Assembly (NCBI RefSeq): GCF_936925435.1
Contig: NZ_CAKZHQ010000033.1
Coordinates: 1-48,734 of the forward strand
DNA length: 48,734 nucleotides
Reading direction: 5' to 3'
From: an uncultured Ramlibacter sp.
Lineage (GTDB): Bacteria; Pseudomonadota; Gammaproteobacteria; Burkholderiales; Burkholderiaceae_C
How positions within the stretch are numbered: the first letter of the stretch is position 1; each line of letters starts with the position of its first letter. The notes beneath the pieces were generated by a model, which worked only from the letters and a program-made list of their open reading frames with translations, had not been told where the DNA came from and searched no databases. Below are positions 40,621 to 48,734 of the stretch, one piece after another. Both the position numbers and the translations under genes were made by a program.

Positions 40621-41167
40621 GGCTGTGTGCTTGCCGGTCCAGGTGCTCGGGCGAGAAAGGCCGGAAGCCCTGTACCGGTGCCGGCGCCGGGCTGTGCGAA
40701 TGCCCGCCTCCGTGCGCGCCGTAGGCGCCGCCCTCGGGCTCGAAAGCGGTGTTCTCTTCGCGAACGATCAGGTGCATGGAGCGCAGCATGTCGGCCAGCA
40801 CATGGTCGGGTTCGATCTTCAGGTGGTCGGGCTTGAGCTCGATCGGCACATGGCGGTTGCCCAGGTGGTAGGCGGCGCGCGTCAGGTCGAAGGGCGTGCC
40901 GTGTTCCTTGCAATGCGTGATGACCAGCACCGGCTGCGGCGCGGCGATCACCTTGACCAGGGAGCCGTCCTCGGCCACCAGCACATCGCCGCCGCGCACG
41001 GCCGTTCCGCGCGGCAGGAAGACGCCCAGGTGGCGGCCTTGCGAGTCGGTGGCGTCGAAACGGCTTTTCTGGCGCACGTCCCAATCGAGTTCGACCGTGG
41101 CCGCGCGCTTGAGGAGGACGGGCGCCAGCCCATGGCCGCCGGCCAGGATCTTGGAAATCTGCAACAT
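40592..41167 (-). CDS. ureE: Urease accessory nickel chaperone UreE
   Basis: A 191-residue nickel metallochaperone. The N-terminal peptide-binding domain ([20 protein letters not shown]) is followed by the metal-binding domain with [12 protein letters not shown]. The C-terminal tail has 11 histidines in about 42 residues, ending HEHGGHHHH, so it can bind or store several nickel ions. The tail coding sequence overlaps the start of ureF by 29 bases. Confidence 0.96.
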   Translation of the reverse strand: MLQISKILAGGHGLAPVLLKRAATVELDWDVRQKSRFDATDSQGRHLGVFLPRGTAVRGGDVLVAEDGSLVKVIAAPQPVLVITHCKEHGTPFDLTRAAYHLGNRHVPIELKPDHLKIEPDHVLADMLRSMHLIVREENTAFEPEGGAYGAHGGGHSHSPAPAPVQGFRPFSPEHLDRQAHSHEHGGHHHH

Positions 41168-41173
41168 CGGTTC

Positions 41174-42891
<1,718 letters not shown>

Positions 42892-42892
<1 letters not shown>

Positions 42893-43203
42893 CAGAGTTT
42901 TCCTTGCACGAGGCCGCGAAAGCCATAAACGATGCGGTCGCCGGCGAAGTCCACCAGTTCCACCGTGCGCTGCTGGCCGGGCTCGAAACGCACGGCCGTG
43001 CCCGAGGCGATGTTCAGCCGCATGCCGCGCGCCGCATCGCGGTCGAAGCCCAGCGCGCCGTTGGTTTCGGCGAAGTGGTAGTGCGAGCCGACCTGGATGG
43101 GCCGGTCGGCCGTGTTGGCCACCACCACGGTGAGGGTGCGGCGGCCCGGGTTCAGGGCGTGGTCGCCGTCGTCGGTCAGGAGTTCGCCAGGTGTCATGGT
43201 CAT
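42892..43203 (-). CDS. ureB: Urease subunit beta
   Basis: A 103-residue structural subunit. [27 protein letters not shown] sequence, the family core, is visible as [15 protein letters not shown], with [13 protein letters not shown] at the end. The ATG at 43203 overlaps the ureA stop by 4 bases; a second ATG lies two codons in. Confidence 0.96.
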
Positions 43204-43502
43204 ACGATCGGCTGGTGGACGGTGACCAGCTTGGTGCCGTCCGGGAAGGTGGCTTCCACCTGGATGTCGGGGATCATGTCGGCCACGCCTTCCATCACGT
43301 CGGCGCGGGTCAGCACGCTGCGGCCCTCGCTCATGAGCTGGGCCACGGTCCTGCCGTCGCGGGCGCCCTCCATCACGGCGGCCGAGATCAGGGCCACGGC
43401 CTCGGGGTAGTTCAGCTTCAGGCCGCGGGCCTTGCGCCGCTCGGCCAGCAGGCCGGCGGTGAAGATCAGCAGCTTGTCTTTTTCTCGGGGGGTCAGTTCC
43501 AT
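43200..43502 (-). CDS. ureA: Urease subunit gamma
   Basis: A 100-residue subunit starting [20 protein letters not shown] and ending [11 protein letters not shown], typical for the family. It is the first gene of ureABCEFG here. ureD, which in this group usually precedes ureA, is not present; the upstream gene is divergent. Confidence 0.97.
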   Translation of the reverse strand: MELTPREKDKLLIFTAGLLAERRKARGLKLNYPEAVALISAAVMEGARDGRTVAQLMSEGRSVLTRADVMEGVADMIPDIQVEATFPDGTKLVTVHQPIV

Positions 43503-43536
43503 GGTGCCAGGCCGGTGGGGGAGTGCGGGCCATCTT

Positions 43537-43555
43537 ATTGCAAAGCCCATGCCGG
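43537..43555 (-). promoter_or_regulatory. Putative sigma-54 promoter for ureABCEFG
   Basis: On the minus strand the sequence CCGGCATGGGCTTTGCAAT has GG at -24, exactly ten bases, then GC at -12, with TTGCA matching consensus. Two positions of TGGCAC differ. The predicted start is about 26 bases before the ureA ATG. This is a motif match, not evidence of use. Confidence 0.5.
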
Positions 43556-43601
43556 TCCATACGCCCAACGCCGCATGGACGGCCTGCTCCCCAGGTGGCC
43601 G

Positions 43602-43617
43602 TGGCACGGTTTCTGCA
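43602..43617 (+). promoter_or_regulatory. Putative sigma-54 promoter for the permease-kinase gene
   Basis: TGGCACGGTTTCTGCA differs from the TGGCACG-N4-TTGCA consensus at only one position. The predicted start site falls at or next to the GTG at 43629. The mRNA would then be nearly leaderless, or translation would begin further in. Confidence 0.55.
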
Positions 43618-43628
43618 CCCCTCGCTCC

Positions 43629-46600
43629 GTGAGCGAAACCATTCCCATCCACCCCGTACCGGCCGGCGAAGCGCCCCAGCGCATCGTGAAGGTCCGGCGC
43701 GACTACAACAGCTGGGTGGCGAGCGAGACCATGGAGGACTACGCCCTGCGCTACACGCCGCAGCGCTTTCGCAAATGGTCCACCTTCCGGGTCGCCAACA
43801 CGGCTTTTGGCGCCGCCTCCTTCCTGATCCTGGAGGCGGTGGGCGCCACCCTGCTGGTGCAGTACGGCTTTCTCAACGCCTTCTGGGCCATCCTGGCCAC
43901 CGGCCTGATCATCTTCCTGGCCGGCCTGCCGATCAGCATCTATGCCGCCCGCTACGGCGTGGACATGGACCTTTTGACCCGGGGCGCGGGCTTTGGCTAC
44001 ATCGGCTCGACCCTGACCTCGCTGATCTACGCCTCCTTCACCTTCATCTTCTTCGCGCTGGAGGCGGCCGTCATGGCCTACGCGCTGGAACTCGCCCTGG
44101 GCATCCCACCCAGTTGGGGCTACCTGGTCTGCGCCCTGGTCGTCATCCCCCTGGTGACGCACGGGGTCTCGGCCATCAGCCGGCTGCAGATGTGGACCCA
44201 GCCGCTGTGGCTGGTGATGCTGGTCGTGCCCTTCGTCTACGTGTTGATGCGCGATCCAGGTGCATTCAATGGAATAACGCACTACTCTGGTGAAAAGTCC
44301 GGCACATCGCAGTTTAATTTGCACTATTTCGGTGCTGCTCTGACGGTGGGGATCGCCTTGATTACCCAAATGGGGGAGCAGGTGGACTATCTGCGCTTCA
44401 TGCCCAGGCGCGTGGAGGGCAGGGCCCGGGGCTGGTGGCTGGCTGTGCTGGCCGGCGGTCCGGGTTGGGTGCTGCTGGGTGTGGTCAAGATGCTGGGCGG
44501 CGCCCTGCTGGCCTACCTGGCGATCACCCACATGGTGCCCACCGACCGCGCGGTCGACCCCAACCAGATGTACCTGGCGGCCTACGAATACGTTTTTCCC
44601 AACTACGGCTGGGCGGTGGCGGCGACGGCCCTGTTCGTGGTCATCTCGCAGCTCAAGATCAACGTCACCAACGCCTATGCGGGCTCGCTGGCCTGGTCCA
44701 ACTTCTTCTCGCGCGTCACCCACAGCCACCCGGGGCGGGTGGTCTGGGTGGTGTTCAACACCTTGATCGCCTTCATGCTGATGGAGATGAACGTCTTCCA
44801 GGCCCTGGGCGACGTGCTGGGCCTGTACTCCAACATCGCCATCGCCTGGATGATGGCGGTGGTGGCCGACCTGGTGATCAACAAGCCGCTGGGGCTGTCG
44901 CCGCCGGGCATCGAGTTCAAGCGGGCCCACCTCTACGACATCAACCCGGTCGGTGTGGGCGCCATGGTGCTGGCCTCGGCCCTGTCCATCGCCGCCCACC
45001 TGGGCCTGTTCGGTCCCATGGCCCAGGCTTTCTCCGCCGTGATCGCCCTGGGTGTGGCCCTGGTCACCTCGCCGCTGATCGCCTGGGCGACCAAGGGGCG
45101 CTACTACCTGGCCCGCGACAGCGGGCCGGCGCCGGAGCGCGATGCGGTGCAGCGCTGCGTGATCTGCGAGCGTGAGTACGAGGGCCCCGACATGGCCCAT
45201 TGCCCGGCCTACCAGGGGCCGATCTGCTCGCTGTGCTGCACGCTGGACGCGCGCTGCGGTGACCTCTGCAAGCCGCATGCGAGCCTGTCGGCGCAGTGGT
45301 CGGGCGCGCTGCGGCATCTGCTGCCGCGCCGGGTCTGGCCTTATCTGGACACCGGCCTGGGCCACTTCCTGCTGCTGATGCTGATCGTCGTGCCGCTGCT
45401 GGCCACGGTGTTCGGCCTGCTCTACCGCCAGGAGCTGCAGGCCCTGGCATTGCTGGCCGAACCGCTGGCGATCTCGGACGGCACGCTGCGCTCGGGTTTT
45501 CTCAAGGCCTACATGGCCCTGCTGGTGATCGCGGGCATCGTCGCCTGGTGGCTGGTGCTGGCCCACAAGAGCCGCCAGGTGGCGCAGGAGGAGTCCAACC
45601 GCCAGACCCATCTGCTGATGCTGGAGATCGAGTCGCACCGCCAGACCGACGAGGCCTTGCAAAGCGCCAAGCTGCTGGCGGAGCGGGCCAAGCAGCAGGC
45701 CGAGCAGGCCAACCAGGCCAAGAGCCGCTACATCAGCGCCATCAGCCACGAGCTGCGCACGCCGCTCAACTCCATCCTGGGTTACGCCCAGCTGATGGGC
45801 GAGGACGCGGCCATCCCGCCGCACCGGCGCCAGGCGGTCAGCGTCATCAAGCGCGGCGGCGAGCACCTGCTGCAGCTGATCGAAGGCACGCTGGACATCG
45901 CCCGCATCGAGGCGGGCAAGCTCACGCTCAACGTCAAGCCCATGCACTTCGCCGATTGCGTGCACGAGATGGCCGGCATGTTCGAGCTGCAGGCCGCCGG
46001 CAAGGGCCTGGCCTTCCGCTTCGAGGCTGAGGGCACGCTGCCCGAGGTGGTGCGGGCCGACGAGAAGCGGGTGCGCCAGATCCTGATCAACCTGCTGGGC
46101 AACGCCATCAAGTTCACCAGCGAGGGCAAGGTGACCTTCCGCGTGCGCCATGCGCGCGAGATGGCCACCATCGAGATCGAGGACACCGGCCCCGGCCTGC
46201 AGCGCGAGGAGATCGAGCAGATCTTCGAGCCCTTCGCGCGCGGCGCCAGTGCCAGTGCGCCCCATGCCGCGCCGGGCGCCGGCCTGGGCCTGACCATCGC
46301 CAAGATGCTGACCGACCTGATGGGCGGCGAGCTGACGGTGCAAAGCACGCCGGGCGCCGGCGCGGCCTTTCGCATCAAGCTGTTCCTGCCCGAGGTGCAT
46401 GGCGCGCGCGCTGCTGTCGTGGCGCCGGCCAGGCCGCGCCACGGCTACGAGGGTCCGCGCCGCAAGCTGCTGGTGGTCGACAACGAGGAGGCCGACCGCG
46501 AGCTGCTGGTGCACCTGCTCGAGCCGCTGGGCTTCGAGCTGCGCAGCGCCGCCAGCGGCCATGACGCGCTCGACCTGCTGGCCGCCGGCCTGCAGCCCGA

Positions 46601-47093
46601 CGCCATCCTGATGGACCTGGCCATGCCCGGCATCGACGGCTGGGAGACCATCCGGCGGCTGCGCCGCATGGAACATGTCAATTCCAAAATCGCGATCGTC
46701 TCGGCCAACGCCTTTGACAAGGGGCTGGACAACGATGTGGGCATCCGGCCCGAGGACTTCATCCTCAAGCCGCTGCGCCACAGCGAGCTGCTCGACTGGC
46801 TGGAGCGCCAGCTGGGTCTGCGCTGGCTGGAGGCGCCAGTGGTTTCGCCGCCCTCGGTGGCGGCACCTGAGGCCGCAGACACGGGCCGCCTGCCCGATGC
46901 CACGGCCCTGCAGGAGCTGCAGCAGGTGGTGCAGCTGGGCTATCTGCGCGGCATCATGAACAAGCTCGACGCCATCGAGGCGGCCGAGCCCGAATGCAAA
47001 GGCTTCACCACCGCCATGCGCGAGCTGGCGCGCCAGTTCCAGTTCGAGCAGATGGCCAAGCGCCTGGCCGCCACTGCGACGGAGATCAAATGA
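43629..47093 (+). CDS. NCS1-type permease fused to hybrid sensor histidine kinase
   Basis: A 1154-residue inner-membrane protein. Residues about 25-500 form an NCS1 nucleobase/hydantoin/allantoin-type cation symporter, with many membrane helices and an unwound-helix motif [16 protein letters not shown] Cys8 module lies at 510-547. Two more helices lie at about 565-645, then a coiled coil. HisKA has [10 protein letters not shown] (His707). HATPase boxes are [21 protein letters not shown] and GAGLGLT. The receiver phospho-acceptor is Asp996 in [10 protein letters not shown] short helical tail without HxxKG ends it. The GTG start has no clear ribosome site; an in-frame ATG lies at 43575. Confidence 0.88.
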   Translation: MSETIPIHPVPAGEAPQRIVKVRRDYNSWVASETMEDYALRYTPQRFRKWSTFRVANTAFGAASFLILEAVGATLLVQYGFLNAFWAILATGLIIFLAGLPISIYAARYGVDMDLLTRGAGFGYIGSTLTSLIYASFTFIFFALEAAVMAYALELALGIPPSWGYLVCALVVIPLVTHGVSAISRLQMWTQPLWLVMLVVPFVYVLMRDPGAFNGITHYSGEKSGTSQFNLHYFGAALTVGIALITQMGEQVDYLRFMPRRVEGRARGWWLAVLAGGPGWVLLGVVKMLGGALLAYLAITHMVPTDRAVDPNQMYLAAYEYVFPNYGWAVAATALFVVISQLKINVTNAYAGSLAWSNFFSRVTHSHPGRVVWVVFNTLIAFMLMEMNVFQALGDVLGLYSNIAIAWMMAVVADLVINKPLGLSPPGIEFKRAHLYDINPVGVGAMVLASALSIAAHLGLFGPMAQAFSAVIALGVALVTSPLIAWATKGRYYLARDSGPAPERDAVQRCVICEREYEGPDMAHCPAYQGPICSLCCTLDARCGDLCKPHASLSAQWSGALRHLLPRRVWPYLDTGLGHFLLLMLIVVPLLATVFGLLYRQELQALALLAEPLAISDGTLRSGFLKAYMALLVIAGIVAWWLVLAHKSRQVAQEESNRQTHLLMLEIESHRQTDEALQSAKLLAERAKQQAEQANQAKSRYISAISHELRTPLNSILGYAQLMGEDAAIPPHRRQAVSVIKRGGEHLLQLIEGTLDIARIEAGKLTLNVKPMHFADCVHEMAGMFELQAAGKGLAFRFEAEGTLPEVVRADEKRVRQILINLLGNAIKFTSEGKVTFRVRHAREMATIEIEDTGPGLQREEIEQIFEPFARGASASAPHAAPGAGLGLTIAKMLTDLMGGELTVQSTPGAGAAFRIKLFLPEVHGARAAVVAPARPRHGYEGPRRKLLVVDNEEADRELLVHLLEPLGFELRSAASGHDALDLLAAGLQPDAILMDLAMPGIDGWETIRRLRRMEHVNSKIAIVSANAFDKGLDNDVGIRPEDFILKPLRHSELLDWLERQLGLRWLEAPVVSPPSVAAPEAADTGRLPDATALQELQQVVQLGYLRGIMNKLDAIEAAEPECKGFTTAMRELARQFQFEQMAKRLAATATEIK
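44278..44294. promoter_or_regulatory. NtrC-like dyad 1 inside permease gene
   Basis: CGCACT-ACTCT-GGTGAA resembles the NtrC consensus TGCACY-N5-GGTGCA. It lies in an AT-rich, rare-codon patch and is about 740 bases upstream of the predicted urease promoter. Confidence 0.3.
44320..44336. promoter_or_regulatory. NtrC-like dyad 2 inside permease gene
   Basis: TGCACT-ATTTC-GGTGCT matches the NtrC consensus except for the last base, counting T at position six as an allowed Y. It is 42 bases from dyad 1, four helical turns, so the two sites would face the same side of the DNA. Confidence 0.35.
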
Positions 47094-48094
47094 ACGGCAG
47101 CGAAGCCCTGGCCCGCGAGCGCGCCAACAGCGACCTGGTGCTGATCGTCGACGATGTGCCCGACAACCTGGCGGTGCTGCACGACGCGCTGGACGAGTCG
47201 GGCTACACCGTGCTGGTGGCCACCGGCGGCGAGGCGGCCCTGCAGCGTGCCGACCAGGCCCTGCCCGACATCGTGCTGCTCGACGCCATGATGCCGGGCA
47301 TGGACGGCTTCGAGGTGGCTCGCCGCCTCAAGGCCTCGCCGCGCACGGCCCACATCCCCATCATCTTCATGACCGGCCTGACCGAGACCGAGCACCTGGT
47401 GGCGGCGCTGGAGTCCGGCGGGGTGGACTACGTCACCAAGCCGATCAAGCCCAAGGAGGTGCTGGCCCGCATGGGCGTGCATCTGGGCGGCGCCCGCCAG
47501 GCCCGGCAGGAGGCGCGCCAGGCCGGCCAGGCGCGCAACGCGCTGGACGCCTTCGGCTACGCCAGCATCACGGTGCGCGCCTCCGACGGCAGGCTGATGT
47601 GGCAGACGCCGCTGGCGCGCGATCTGCTGCTGGCCTACTTCGGCCCTCCGGCGCCGGGCCCGCACCAGCTGGCGCCGCAGCCGGTGGCCGACTGGCTGCG
47701 CCGCCACCTGCGCGAGGCGCAGGCGCAGATCGAGCCGCCGCGGCTGACGGCCGAACTGGGCGCGCGGCGCCTGTCCTTCCGCCTGCACCAGCAGACCGGC
47801 GACAGCGAGGGCGGCGGCGACTGGCTGATCGTCATGCGCGAAGTGTCGGATGCGGCGGTGATCGAGGCCATGAGCCTGTCCTTCAAGCTCACCGCGCGCG
47901 AGGCCGAGGTGCTGTACTGGGTGGTCAAGGGCAAGATCAACCGCGACATCGGCGACATCCTGGGCACCAGCCCCATGACGGTGAAAAAACACCTGGAACG
48001 GGTGTTTGCCAAGCTCGGCGTGGAGACACGTACCGCGGCGGCGGCCATGGCGCTGAGCCGCATCCGGCAGTTGCATCCACAGTTTGAGGGGTGA
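47090..48094 (+). CDS. Response regulator, receiver plus PAS-like plus LuxR output
   Basis: A 334-residue regulator. The receiver domain has Asp19-Asp-type acidic residues in LIVDDVPDN, phospho-acceptor Asp65 in [10 protein letters not shown], and Lys117 in DYVTKPIK. A middle segment (about 150-265) looks PAS-like. The C-terminal NarL/FixJ helix-turn-helix reads [16 protein letters not shown] and [18 protein letters not shown]. The ATG overlaps the kinase stop by 4 bases, so it is the cognate regulator. Its targets are unknown; the divergent urease operon is the obvious candidate. Confidence 0.93.
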   Translation: MNGSEALARERANSDLVLIVDDVPDNLAVLHDALDESGYTVLVATGGEAALQRADQALPDIVLLDAMMPGMDGFEVARRLKASPRTAHIPIIFMTGLTETEHLVAALESGGVDYVTKPIKPKEVLARMGVHLGGARQARQEARQAGQARNALDAFGYASITVRASDGRLMWQTPLARDLLLAYFGPPAPGPHQLAPQPVADWLRRHLREAQAQIEPPRLTAELGARRLSFRLHQQTGDSEGGGDWLIVMREVSDAAVIEAMSLSFKLTAREAEVLYWVVKGKINRDIGDILGTSPMTVKKHLERVFAKLGVETRTAAAAMALSRIRQLHPQFEG

Positions 48095-48247
48095 GGGAAC
48101 TGGCACACACTTGGCCGCCGGCGCGCCGCGCACTTTGCGTGTCGGGGTCAAGTGGGATCTGTGAGGGCGCACCGTCGTCGCCTGCCGGGGCGGTGATGCT
48201 CGCTCTGGAGCGCAGCAACTGTCATGGCGGGCTGGCAGAATCCAACC

Positions 48248-48352
48248 ATGTACCACCTCCCCGAGCCCATTCCGCCTCAGCCCTTCGATGACGCCGCTGC
48301 CGCCCTGGCCAAGGTGCAGCGCAAATACGACAGCAGCATCGCCCACCTGCGT
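48248..48352 (+). pseudogene. 5' fragment of an AMP nucleosidase-like gene
   Basis: From the ATG at 48248 about 35 codons give PQPFDDAAAALAKV and QRKYDSSIAHLR, resembling the N-terminus of AMP nucleosidase (Amn). After the codons for HLR the frame loses any resemblance and continues as antisense of another coding fragment. The gene is therefore cut at about 48352, by rearrangement or by misassembly. AMP nucleosidase would cleave AMP to adenine and ribose 5-phosphate. Confidence 0.5.
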
Positions 48353-48568
48353 GCCCACCACCGCGTCGGGGGCCTGCCGCCCCTCGGCCCGCAGGCGGGC
48401 GATGTCGGCGCTGGCGATGCGCGTGTTGCCGGTGACGGTGAAACGCTCCACGGGCACCGTGAGGCTGTCGGTCGCGGCGAGCGCCGGGCGCGCCGGCAAC
48501 GGCAAGGCGAGCGGCGGCGCGGCGGGCAGTTCGCCCGTGCGGGGCGCCATCGTGCTGGTGTCCGACAT
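48353..48568 (-). pseudogene. 5' fragment of a POTRA-like (TpsB/ShlB-type?) gene
   Basis: On the minus strand, an ATG at 48568 opens an Ala/Pro-rich stretch, then VERFTVTGNTRIASADI, which resembles the first strand of a POTRA domain of two-partner-secretion or outer-membrane assembly proteins. Coding character ends near 48353, where the AMP nucleosidase fragment begins in the other direction. No clear signal peptide is seen. The assignment is tentative. Confidence 0.35.
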
Positions 48569-48575
48569 GGGTTGC

Positions 48576-48611
48576 ACGGTAGCAGGCGGCGCATCAGGAC
48601 GGCATCAGGAC
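48576..48611 (-). promoter_or_regulatory. -10-like box and 11-base-period direct repeat
   Basis: The plus strand has GCATCAGGAC at 48591-48600 and again at 48602-48611, a period of 11. On the minus strand they lie just upstream of TACCGT (48581-48576), a TANNNT-type -10, before the ATG at 48568. Direct repeats of one helical turn are typical of OmpR/PhoB-family operators. From 48612 to the end nothing else is recognised. Confidence 0.4.
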
Positions 48612-48734
48612 CGCTTCAAGGGACCGGCTGGCCTGGCCGGCCACGGTGTGTCCGCAACTTCGTCGATTCGGACGATGGCCGGCCCCGGCGCGGCTGGATA
48701 CCGTGCCGGCCTGTCCCAACCCATGACAAGGCGT

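Noticed and set aside
43200..46781. Very long open frame antisense to the permease-kinase gene
   Set aside because: It reads antisense through motif-rich coding sequence; only its last 100 codons (ureA) are real. Long antisense frames are expected at this GC content.

Overview
The window is a GC-rich chromosomal segment whose gene content and order point to a betaproteobacterium of the Comamonadaceae (Acidovorax/Variovorax/Ramlibacter type). Supporting neighbourhoods are rsmD-coaD with a YfhL-type ferredoxin nearby, lolB-ispE-tRNA-Gln-prs-rplY-pth, mutM-dynamin-mutY facing rapZ, recN-nadK facing hrcA, greB facing spoT, and rpoZ-gmk-yicC facing a Ser/Thr kinase/PP2C/rph/rdgB/hemW run. The assignment comes from protein recognition; no database search was run. 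Both window edges look abnormal: long G and C homopolymers at the start and an apparent join of two unrelated gene fragments at the end. The window may therefore be a whole contig.

Layout. 0.1-2.7 kb: rsmD, coaD, an alpha/beta hydrolase and a histidine phosphatase. 2.7-10.7 kb, minus strand: a seven-gene operon with two dipeptide-type permeases, two ATPases, a binding protein, an amidase-signature enzyme and a TTC38-like TPR protein. 10.7-17.2 kb: ferredoxin, a secreted cysteine-containing protein, then pth, rplY, prs, tRNA-Gln, ispE, lolB and a large TPR protein. 17.2-21.0 kb: mutM, a dynamin-like GTPase and mutY. 21.0-25.8 kb: rapZ, recN, nadK, hrcA and two tRNAs. 25.8-35.6 kb: housekeeping and signalling genes (greB, spoT, rpoZ, gmk, yicC, kinase, PP2C, rph, rdgB, hemW). 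35.7-38.9 kb: a 1053-residue DUF4214/RTX-repeat protein. 39.2-43.5 kb: tRNA-Ser and ureABCEFG. 43.6-48.1 kb: an NCS1-type permease fused to a hybrid histidine kinase, then a LuxR-type response regulator.

The most interesting unit is the divergent urease/permease-kinase locus. One polypeptide holds a complete nucleobase-type transporter, an eight-cysteine module, two further membrane helices, HisKA, HATPase and receiver domains. It overlaps a receiver-LuxR regulator by 4 bases and is divergent from urease. The 126-base intergenic region carries two divergent sequences with sigma-54 -24/-12 spacing, and an AT-rich patch in the permease gene holds two NtrC-like dyads. The inference is a transporter-receptor that measures uptake of a nitrogen-rich compound and controls urease.

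A second thread is a dispersed 17-base imperfect inverted repeat, consensus near GCTATcaaaattGTAGC. Five recognisable copies sit at stop codons or inside genes, and two of them encode the hydrophobic core of signal peptides.
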